NCBI GenBank assembly: GCA_004835665.1
Contig: RBKR01000009.1
Span: 434,001 to 498,000, forward strand
Direction: 5' to 3'
Source of the DNA: Phoma sp. XZ068
Lineage: Eukaryota > Ascomycota > Dothideomycetes > Pleosporales > Didymellaceae
DNA length: 64,000 nucleotides
A program made the translations under genes and the position numbers. Of this stretch, positions 43,063 to 52,573 are shown piece after piece (within the stretch, counting starts at the first letter, position 1; each line of letters begins with the position of its first letter). The notes beneath the pieces are model-generated. The model had not been told where the DNA came from. It searched no databases and worked only from the letters and a program-made list of their open reading frames with translations.

Positions 43063-44418
43063 ATGGCTGAGAAGGAAGGTTCTGCTGTGCCTCCGCAGGC
43101 AAAGGGTTCATGGGGTAGCTTCCTCAAGGTACGCTGCAGACACACATTCCTTTTGCAGAGGAGGCTCATGCTGATCTGGGACAGTCGATCGCATCCTTCA
43201 ATGGTGACCTCTCGTCCATGACTGCGCCCGCGTTCATTCTCTCTACAACGTCCCTCACCGAGTTCTCTTCGTACTGGACTGAACATCCCTCCATATTTGT
43301 CGCGCCTGCCGCTGAGAAGGATCCTGCCAGACGCGCTGCGCTCGTACTCAAGTGGTTCTTGAGCACATTGAAGCAGCAATATGCCAGCCGAAGCGAGAAG
43401 CTGGGCAGCGAGAAGAAGCCACTGAACCCTTTCCTGGGCGAGCTCTTCTTGGGCCAGTGGGACGACCAAGCAGGCACTACACAGCTCGTCAGCGAGCAAG
43501 TCAGGTACGAGCTCCTCTAAGTATCGCTTGGTCTCCCTAACGTGTGCGCCTTAGCCATCACCCTCCAGTCACAGCATACTCGATCTGGAACAGCCAACAC
43601 GGTGTTCGCCTGCAAGGGTACAACGCACAGAAAGCGTCATTCTCAAGCACAATCAACGTCAAGGTGGGTTCTCTTGCGAAGTCGTACAGGACGGTGAAGC
43701 TGACCCCAGATAGCAAATCGGCCATGCCACTCTCCACATCGACGCCTACGATGAAGACTACCTCATCACCCTTCCCTCGCTGCACATCGAAGGCCTCATC
43801 TCTGGGTCTCCCTATGTCGAACTAAACGGCTCTTCCTACATCACATCCTCCTCTGGATATACTGCCAAGATCGACTACAGCGGTAGAGGATGGGTGTCTG
43901 GAAAGAAGAACAGGTTTTCGGCGTCCCTGTACCCTACAGGACAGGAGAAGGATATCATTTACTCCGCCGAGGGCCAATGGATTGACAAATTCGCCATCAA
44001 GGATGCTAAGAATAAATCGGTTCTCGCATCGCACGACCCCAGCGCCACTAAGACCACGCCCCTGACTGTCGCACCCGTCGCTGAGCAGGATGATTTCGAG
44101 TCCCGCCGCGCATGGAAGAAGGTCGCCGACGCTATCGTCAAGGGCGACATGGACACAACCAGCGCCGAAAAGTCTATTATCGAGAACCGTCAACGCGAGA
44201 TGCGTAAGGAGGAACAAGCAGGTGGACGAGAGTGGGAGCGCAAGTTCTTCACTCGCATGGAAACGTCGCCAGTCTTCGAGCAACTTGCTGCTAAGATTGG
44301 CGAGAAGACCAACGAATCTCTGACCAATGGCGTCTGGCTGTTCGATCAGGACAAGGCGACTGCTGCGAAATCACCATACCACCCGGACGTCAACCCCCCA
44401 ATCTACGTGCAGAAATAA
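43063..44418 (+). CDS. Oxysterol-binding protein, OSH4/KES1 type
   Basis: Four exons: 43063-43128, 43185-43504, 43555-43663 and 43714-44418; introns 50-56 bases; 1200 coding bases, 399 aa. The family signature EQVSHHPPVTAY is created by splicing the second intron. Other ORD marks are NPFLGELFLGQW, GYNAQKASFSSTINVKQIGH and the C-terminal SRRAWKKVADAIVKGD with a helix containing ENRQREMRKEEQ. There is no PH domain or FFAT motif, so it is a short OSH4-like protein. These proteins shuttle sterol (and PI4P) between ER, Golgi and plasma membrane; this fits with ERG6 as the same pathway's supply side, though the two are 31 kb apart. Confidence 0.95.
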
Positions 44419-44780
44419 GGGCGAGGGCCCGTGCAGAGTTCATTTTGCGTGTCGCAAGACAGAACAAGCTCATAAACAGATGTACTAATTGGGACGATTC
44501 TGGAAAATCTTTTGGGTATCCGAAGAAGCACCTCACGGCCGGTAACATGTATATTAATGCAATCGCACCTGCAACCCGTGCGATACGTCTCGAGGTTGCG
44601 CGCCATCCACAGCCAATACCATCGAGAAAACAGCTCAATTCCCTTAAGCATCCTTAAAACCCTAGCGTACATACTATCATACACACCCTTAATGAAACAT
44701 CAACAATACCAATGTACACATTTGCGTGCTCGTGGCATCTCTTGTTCTTGTTGGTTACGCATTAAATGATCGCATGGCAA
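44419..44780. other. Convergent 3' flanks of OSH and COA4
   Basis: 362 AT-leaning bases between convergent stops. No feature seen. Confidence 0.5.
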
Positions 44781-45243
44781 TCAGACATCCTTCGAATCAG
44801 TCCGCTTGTCATTACCATGCTTTTGCCAGCACCGTCGGAAGATCTCCATCTAAATCCAATCGTCAGTTGAGAGTTCCAGAAACGGCGGAAACAACCATCG
44901 TCTGGCGATGGCTCGGCAGCATCTCGGCGCCCGAGGTTCAACATTAGAGAAAGCTACGCAGCAACATCGACTCACCTCCGCTTTGCACGCTCGCCAATCC
45001 TTCTTCTCGTAGTAGCAGTCTGTCAATTTCGCATTCTCATCTGGTTACGATCAGTCAAGTCCTGCAGTCGGTACCAATTGATGCACCTGCACAGCCTGTG
45101 CTGAAGATTCTCTTGTCCCTGCGCGCGCTCATCAGTCATTGCGTTGCAACTAGCTAACGAATCATTTGGACGCACCACTCATCTGGCTCATCATCGACCA
45201 TCAATTGCGCCGCAGCTGCTTGTGCCTTGGTATCCTTCGACAT
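44781..45243 (-). CDS. COA4: Cytochrome c oxidase assembly factor 4 (twin CX9C)
   Basis: Four small exons: 45243-45176, 45118-45087, 45040-44976 and 44849-44781; introns of 57, 46 and 126 bases; 234 coding bases, 77 aa. No exon alone is a useful ORF. The joined protein has Cys32, Cys42, Cys52 and Cys62 (STGCADENAKLTDC; YYEKKDWRAC; KAEMEIFRRC), each spaced by nine residues: the twin CX9C pattern of intermembrane-space proteins imported by Mia40. The preceding DEPDEWDKRIFSTGC and the CYYEKKDWRAC segment match COA4/CHCHD8 rather than CMC4 or COX17. Coa4 supports assembly of complex IV. It is divergent from BPL1 over 123 bases. Confidence 0.92.
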
Positions 45244-45366
45244 CGTGAAAGAGCTTGGAACGAAAGAAAGGTGTTTGTCGTAGTGTGAGCAGTGTGAGCA
45301 AGTTACGCGCAGACCTTCACGGCGTGAGTCGGACCATCTCGGACCCCGAAGCACAACGTCACGAAC
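45244..45366. promoter_or_regulatory. 123-base bidirectional promoter COA4 / BPL1
   Basis: Only 123 bases lie between the two start codons, the tightest divergent pair in the window. Any UTRs and promoter elements of both genes are packed or overlapping here. Confidence 0.6.
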
Positions 45367-47620
45367 ATGGCGACCAGAAAATTGAACGTTTTGGTATATT
45401 CCGGTATGGTTGCACTTGTCTCTACATTTCTACGCAGCACTCATGACTCGTAGGAAATGGCAGCACCACGGAATCAGTCCGCCACTGCCTCTACACCCTC
45501 CGCCGCTTGCTCTCCCCAGCTTACGCTGTGATCCCTGTCACAGGCGATGTCCTCATCAAAGAGCCCTGGTTTAGCACTTGCGCATTGCTCGTGTTCCCTG
45601 GTGGCGCAGATCTGGGGTATTGCCGCACGTTGAATGGTGAAGGAAACCGCCGCATCAGCCGCTACGTCAACGCAGGTGGTTCGTACCTGGGCTTCTGTGC
45701 TGGAGGCTACTATGGTAGCGCAAAATGCGAGTTTGAAGTCGACGACCCAAAGATGGCAGTTGTTGGAGATCGAGAGCTAGCCTTCTTTCCGGGTATCTGC
45801 AGGGGACTAGCCTTCGAAGGGTTCAAGTATGCCAGTGAGGCTGGTGCAAGAGCGGCAGATATCAGGATTGAGAAGGCGGCTTTCGAGGACGTTAAAGATG
45901 GGGTTGCCGATACGTTTAGGAGCTATTACAATGGCGGCGGTGTATTTGTCGATGCAAAGAAACTTGAGGCGAGAGGTGTACAGATCTTAGCCAGTTACGC
46001 TGAGGATCTGCATGTCAACTCTGGTGAGGGTCAAGCTGCGGTGGTGTATCGTAAAATCGGCGAAGGTCATGCCATACTCACCGGACCGCATCCAGAGTAA
46101 GTACTTGGATAATATTTCGAGACCAATACTGACAGCACATTCTCAGGTTTGCACCACAAAACTTGAGCAAGATCCCCAGTCTTCCATCGTACGCATCGAT
46201 GATCGATGCGATTACTACTACAGACGGAGATCGTATTGCATTCTTAGGGATGATGCTGAGTAAACTGGGCTTGACTGTCAATGAACAGGAACAAGCGGTA
46301 CCATCCCTGTCCCGTTTGCACCTCACGTCTCACAAATCGACAGCGGTCTCCAGCCTCATTGCGTCCTGGGCCGAAGTCATCACTGTAGTTGATGGCGAGG
46401 AGTACATCCATGGCGGCAACGATGTGTTTCAAATTGAGAAAGAGGGTAGTGTGTGGGGCGTCAAGGAGTTGAAGCGGGCTGTGAGTGCAGTTTCAGAAAA
46501 ACTGCCAACGTTGCCGTCGGTGCAAGATAAGACAACAACCCAAGATGAAGAGGCCGCAGAGAAAACCAACGAAGAAAAAAAGAAGCCGAAGACCAAAGAA
46601 GAGGAAATTCAGGAATGCATCGAATACACCGCGAACTCGGCGTTCGACCAGATCCTCTCTTACGACAAAGTCATCAAGACTATTGTTCCACACACCAACG
46701 GCGTTCCAACAAGTCGCGAAACCCCGTTCCACCACGAGGCGTTCTACGCTAACCTTCACCATTACCACACCAAGCTCCGCAACCCATCCGCCTCCTTCGG
46801 TGCAGCGCTGCTCTACGGCGAAGTAGTGACTAGCACAAACACGCTGCTCGACAAGAATCCTTCCATCCTACGCAACCTGCCCACCGGCTTCACCGTAACA
46901 GCAACAACACAGATCGCTGGACGCGGCCGCGGCTCAAATGTGTGGGTTGCACCGCCTGGCGCGATGATGTTCAGTACTGTCCTACACCACAACTTCGCAC
47001 TCTCACAATCCGCACCCGTAATATTCATACAATACCTCGCTGCCCTCGCTATTGTACAGGGCATTCAAGACTACGCGCCTGGTTACGAGAAGGTCCCCGT
47101 CAAGCTGAAGTGGCCGAACGACATCTACGCGCAACTGCCCGGAAGCAGTAACAACCCCGTCGTGAAGATCGGCGGAATACTGGTAAACACCAGTTATTCA
47201 GGAGGTAGCTACGACGTAGTCTGCGGCATTGGATTGAACCTCTCTAACGCGCTTCCTACAACATCCCTCAACCAGCTTGCCGCAGGTCAAAACCCGCCAC
47301 TCAAACCTTTCACACAAGAGAAGCTGCTTGCCAGCATCTTAGCAAGTTTCGAATCTCTGTATACTGAGTTCTGCAACAAAGGCTTTAGCAGAGATATGGA
47401 AGAGCAATACTATCGCGCGTGGTTGCACACTGATCAGATTGTGGAATTGGAAAGCGAGGGCGGGGTGAGAGCAAGGATCAAGGGCATCACAAGGGATTGG
47501 GGATTATTGCTTGCGGAGGAGCTGGGCTGGCAGGATCGCCCGACCGGCAAGGTGGTCAGCTTGCAAAGTGATAGCAACAGCTTTGACTTCTTCAGAGGCT
47601 TGGTTAGGCGGAAGGTCTAG
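45367..47620 (+). CDS. BPL1: Biotin--protein ligase (holocarboxylase synthetase)
   Basis: Three exons: 45367-45403, 45454-46096 and 46147-47620; introns of 50 bases each; 2154 coding bases, 717 aa. Residues about 1-260 form the class-I glutamine amidotransferase-like domain usual in fungal Bpl1 (LLVFPGGADLGYCR; GSYLGFCAGGYYGS). The linker at about 345-375 is Lys/Glu-rich. The ligase core shows the biotinyl-5'-AMP binding loop TQIAGRGRGSNVWVAPPGAMMFST and the catalytic-lysine segment KLKWPNDIYAQL, then VCGIGLNLSN. The C-terminal SH3-like cap includes GITRDWGLLLAEE. It uses ATP to attach biotin to acetyl-CoA carboxylase, pyruvate carboxylase and other biotin enzymes in the cytosol. Confidence 0.96.
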
Positions 47621-49335
47621 AGGTAATAAAGTAGGAGCAAGAAATACCCAATTGAGATCCAATCTTGTAGACCTTGCCTCAAACGTTTGACTATCTACAA
47701 CTCAACTTTCGAATACATGTTGAATACAGGTTCGGCGTCGATCGAGGCCATTCTGAAGGTATGTCCTTCGTAGGATTCCTGCTCACAGATTTGGACCTGC
47801 AGGGCTAGTCCTGTGCCGTCGCGGCAAAGTCGGGAACTTGATTGTCATCTACATTTGGACGGCAACGGATGACTGTCTCATCCGAGGATCCTCTCTCGAG
47901 CATGGTGTAGCGAGGGATCGTCAATCATGAGTCGCTGAGAGCAGATTGCATCCATCGTGAATTATTCTCCATCATCGATCCATCCTTCACGATATCGATG
48001 AAGACAATGTAATACGGATAGGCGCTATCCTCAACTGATGCGGAGAAGGCTGTGGGGTCTCCACATTCTGCTGAACGGTCTGCGATCGATGCTTACGGCT
48101 GCCTGTGCGCACCCCAGATGCAGAGTTGGGAGGCCTCGATATTGGGTCACATCCATTACGTACCGAACACCTGCACCTTTAACAGTCTCGATTCCATGAG
48201 ACTTCCTCCAGCTTGTGTGAAGAAAGACTGGCTGGCTGGATTGTCGCACAACCTCATGTGGCCTTCCCATGTCTTCGGCAATCCCGAGGATACCTGATGC
48301 CTCAGCACTCGCCACCAACTCAACAACCATGTTTACAAGAATTGATTAAGAAGAATCCGATGGCTTTCATATTACTTCCTTCTCTTCATAACCTGGTACG
48401 GCTCAAGAGATGTAGGAAGAAGTGATAGTGCCCGGGGGGATTTCGGATGCAGCTGAGGCTAAGGTCGCCTTCGGCCCCTAGAAATCGAGCCGAGCGAGAG
48501 AATTCTTTGCGTTGTACTCTTCCTTGCAGTGATACCTTATGATGGACTACTTCGCACGTACCGTGTGCAAGGCTAAAGTGGGAACCCCGGAGACGTGGCG
48601 GTCCGGGGTTGATCGACAGCGGTCAGGGGTATGATCGATGCCGATCTTCTGATTCGCCGACCTTCTACAAGCATGCCTCCATTCGTCACTGCAGATTCCA
48701 TTTCTGTATACCTTGTCGTCTGGGCTTGCAATCCTGCTTTGCAGGACGAGGCTGGAAGGGCCGCTAATGGAATAGCCCTGCGCAAGGCTTCCCCTCCTCT
48801 GCCAAATTTGGAGGCATCGAGCCCGTTTGGACACCGTTACGCAGCTTGGCTGGACGCCACGACGACTTCTTTGACAGGTCATCGGTCTGGGCAACATGGA
48901 TGTAAATGTGATATGGCGAGGAAGACTGCTTCGAGGATTGAAGGCTCTTGCATTCGCATCTCTCACACTGCCACTTTGGGCATTCATCAGTGGGGCAATT
49001 AGGCGAATCCGAGTCACAACCCATGAAGATCTGCAAGTTTACAGTCCAAAATGGTGAGATGCCGGTCTCCGCGGCGTGGCATTTCAGTCAATGTCTACGG
49101 GTGGCGTATGGTCAAGATTGTGATGCAGCAAGATCGCTGTATGTTCAGCTCAGCCATGAACTTCTTCAGCTCTAACAAGAGTAGTCAGATGTCTAGTCTA
49201 AGCGATGGCAGCGTCAAGTGAAGTCTACGTGGTATGCAGTATGTTGTATAAAGACGATGAGGCAGACACTACCGTCCAGCATCACGCAACCATCAACTCC
49301 TTGCCCACTCCTCACAGTCCTTCATCTTGAACAGG
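47621..49335. other. 1.7 kb intergenic, no convincing gene
   Basis: Short inconsistent ORFs only, on both strands. Three GTATGATCGATGCCGATC-like GATC-rich words occur near 47730-48000 and 48600-48660, but I see no ordered repeat. The last 150 bases should hold the promoter of the secreted-protein gene. Confidence 0.45.
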
Positions 49336-50326
49336 ATGTTTATCAGTTCTCAGAACTTGGTGCTCGCAGCAGTAGCTGTTGCGAGTGGAGTCTCCGCCCT
49401 TGCTCCTACACCAGTGGTGAACAGGGCTACGGCACCCAAGCTCAACCTGTCTCCGCTTGAGAGCAAGATCATCTGCTTGAAGGGCGAGATCGCTCTTGCC
49501 ATTCTCACCAAGGTCAACTACCAGTCCTCAGCATACGCCTTCTGCAGCTCCTTTATCAGCATTCCACCTGTCACCTCCAGCGTTACCACTACGGAGACAA
49601 GCTTCACTCCTACCACGACTACAGTGTAAGTACTGAACTTAGCAATGGCCTTCATCCCGTACTAATTGTCCCGGTAGACCATTCACGGCTACAGTAACAC
49701 AGACACTCCCCGATGTCACCGTCACTACCACAGTGACCGCAGGAGCCGCCGCTAAGCGTGCCGTTGCTGCTCCCACTCCAGCTGCACCGCCCTTCATATC
49801 CGCCATCAAGTCCATCAAGTCCGACCTCATCTCTGCGGGATGCTCCTGCATCAGGACTAAGATCCCTCTTGCCACAACCACAACCACTCTTACGGAAACC
49901 ACCACCCAGGCATCTCCCACGATTACTGCCTTCTCCACTGTCTTCACCACGACCACGACCCAGTCCACAACCACTGTCACCCAGACCCTCCCAGGTGCGC
50001 CTGACACTAGCTGCAACGGCGCCGTCTGCGGCGCTTTCAGGCAGTGCAGTGCAACTGGGCAAGGCTGCAGTTGCTACACGTCCGCCGAAGGTCCTGGTTT
50101 CTGCGCTCGCGACTCGTCCTGCAGCGGCCCCGCGAGATGCACCAGGAGCTCTGACTGCGGTGGTAGCCAGGTCTGCATTGTTAACTCGTGCTGTGGTGCT
50201 CAGGGTATCTGTCTGAACTTGCAGTGCAACAACCCTGCGAGGATGCTGATGAAGGCGAGGAGGCAGAATGGTGAGAGGACGAGCAGGAATGATGGAAGTA
50301 ATACTCTTGGTGGTGTGGTGGCTTAA
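49336..50326 (+). CDS. Secreted Thr-rich protein with C-terminal Cys-rich domain
   Basis: Two exons, 49336-49625 and 49678-50326, with a 52-base intron; 939 coding bases, 312 aa. Residues 1 to about 22 are a signal peptide (SQNLVLAAVAVASGVSALA). Two Thr-rich tracts (TSSVTTTETSFTPTTTT; TTTQSTTTVTQTL) look like O-glycosylated linkers. A Lys-Arg pair (GAAAKRAVAAP, about residue 123) could be a Kex2 site. The C-terminal region (about 205-280) is packed with cysteines in a pattern like CNGAVCGAFRQC, CSCYTSAEGPGFCARD, CTRSSDCGGSQVCIVNSCCG, reminiscent of small disulphide-knot domains. No enzyme motif is seen. A cell-wall or host-interaction protein is plausible; effector status is an inference. Confidence 0.82.
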
Positions 50327-51145
50327 GTAATGTAATCCGGATTGCAGGAGTAATACTCGCGAAGTAGCTGGAAGCAATTTTATGACGATATGGAACCATT
50401 TGCCTTCGATAGATCAACTTGACCCCGTGGTAGCTATTGATGTGTGAGTTTGCATGTATAGGAAATGGAGTCGTGTCTATTTCCTCTCGTTTAAACATCT
50501 TTTTCGCGAACACAAGTGATATTCTACTATTAACACTTCCGGTCATTGAAGAACTGGAGGAACGAAAATCACACCCGTTTTTGAAATACATTCTAGATTA
50601 TAGAAACAACTAAGCGTTGCCTGAGAGTGAACTTCTCACTGGAGTCGTTGTAGGGTTTACGCGATGTCAGTGAAGTCTGACCTTGCCGTCGACAGTAGTA
50701 CCCTGCACAAGTGTGATGCTGCGTTATCGATGATTTGCGGGGCTTGAGGTGGACTTTGGTATCGTCATTCTCAACTTGGAGGGTATACAGAGATGTGAAT
50801 ACTTGAAACGCAAGATCCTCATTTTCATATAATTCATGGTCATGTTCTAGAGTGGGAGAATGGTACTAGGCTGTTGTTCAAGTTGGCTACCCTAATTTTA
50901 CACAAAACAACAGTCTCGCAAAACTGTACCCTTCCAACTCCAATTTTCTCGTATCTACCAATGTCTTTAATCATTTGTCATCCGTCCGGAAGCTCGGGCT
51001 CAATTCCATAACCAAAGCGGTACTCCAAAACACAGTACACCCTGCTCCAACCACTGCTGCAAACTCGAACGGATACAGAGACAAACACTAGAGAATGGGA
51101 AGCTCCTTGTATGGCGTCTACAACTTTCTGGACTCCTCTCAATTA
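50327..51145. other. Convergent 3' flanks
   Basis: 819 AT-leaning bases between convergent stops (secreted-protein gene and BTB gene). Nothing recognised. Confidence 0.5.
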
Positions 51146-51905
51146 CTACTCGCTCTCGGCCTCGGGTTCCTCGAGGTACGTCGCCACACCCAGCCCTTGA
51201 AACCCGCTATAGCAATGGTAATTGTGCGACGATGCGGCAATCGTGGACAAGACCTGCATATGCAAATCTGGATGTTTTATGAATAACTTGTACCAGCAAT
51301 TACCCTCGCTTATGCAGATGTATTTGCGGAAGATGATGTGGTGGCAAATCGTATTCATGATGAACACTCTCAGCTTGGAGCCCGGCGGCGTTTTTTCCCA
51401 GCATTCGTCGAGTTCAGCCGCGATCAACTGTTCTCGGGTACTATCAATGGAGTACACTGAGAGCAAACCGAGCATGATCTCGTTCTTGAAAGTGCGGGCT
51501 TGAAGGAAGTCACCGAGAGTCCACAACAAGAAGACGTTCCACAAAGGTGTGCCGTTAGGCTGGTGGCTGGAGGTAAATCCATCTGGCAGCGTAGCGAAGT
51601 ATATGCACTGCACAAAGATCTGAAAGAGAGCCGGATTGCGGTCCTCCAGCGTCATTTTTGGCTTCGAGGCCTCATCAGTCGCCGTGCCGCTGAGTTTGTC
51701 GCGGAAGTAGCCAGAGTGCTTTGTGAGGAGCGCGACTGGAATTGTTCCAGGAAGCTGCCTTATCGGAAGAGCCTACAACAATCTCCACGGAAGCTTCTTG
51801 GAGCCTGTGAGAAGTGTTAGCGTGGCCGGGTGGGGAAGCGAGGTCCCCATACAGTGGCAGGAGCTCTGCGAGATGCTCAGCGTGCTTATCCTTCGATCGA
51901 GACAT
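51146..51905 (-). CDS. BTB/POZ domain protein with an apparent frameshift
   Basis: Exon 1 (51905-51853, MSRSKDKHAEHLAELLPL) joins across a 48-base intron (branch GCTAAC, TCACAG) to exon 2, which reads LQEASVEIVVGSSDKAASWN. Within 51750-51790 the frame must then move by one base to reach the conserved BTB segment ALLTKHSGYFRDKLSG and KMTLEDRNPALFQIFVQCIY. The frame then runs on to FLLWTLGDFLQARTFKNEIM and a stop at 51146. No GT..AG intron between those points gives the right phase without deleting conserved BTB strands. So either there is an indel (pseudogene or assembly error) or the family differs here. A 5-base micro-exon (51965-51961) joined to 51906 would extend the start by two residues. 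BTB proteins of this type dimerise or bind Cul3; function unknown. Confidence 0.6.
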
Positions 51906-52573
51906 GCTACAACAGTGGAATTTAGTTCTGGGTCAACGACAAGTAATGAGGCGCACTCACCTCATTGTCCTTGAGCGATATGACGACTGGCTGTCGCGCT
52001 GATCGATGTTTTGATGAGGGAGATGGGGCGCGCGAGGTGAGAGTTCAAGATCAAACCTGTCAATCTAGATATCAACAACGCTAGCGCCGCGGTGAAGGTG
52101 AGAGTGACCACGCACGATTGCCTACACAAGCATCCGTCTTGTCGCCTGACATCATATACAAACCAAACAAACACATTTTCCAGACAACACCGAAGCATAT
52201 AAAGAGTTCATAAATCTATGTATGTATTGCGCTATAGCAGCATATCAACACGTAGCGCCCCCATATGATACCAATGTACTTGTAGTCAGAAGTCCGAAAC
52301 CACGAGCTCGCCAAAAACGAGACATGCAAGAAGCGCGCTGCCATGCATGCATGCAGAGAAATTGTATACGCAGGATGGGCGACAAAGAGGAGGGGAAAAA
52401 AAAAAAAGCAAAGTCAGGACCCAAAAGTGTGTTGCAACGCCGTAGGATCTCAAGGGTGCGAAGTGAGTATCCAGATGCAAGGGGGCCGTTAAGCAGAACC
52501 AATGCTGCGCGAAAGATGGAGTGAGATCGTTCCTGCCGATAACAATACTGACAAACGAGATGCGCAAGGGAGG
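51906..52573. other. Intergenic between BTB gene and DUF1765 gene
   Basis: 668 bases, mostly the BTB promoter side and the 3' flank of the DUF1765 gene. An A-rich run occurs at about 52397-52409. The micro-exon discussed under the BTB gene lies at 51961-51965. No other feature. Confidence 0.5.
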
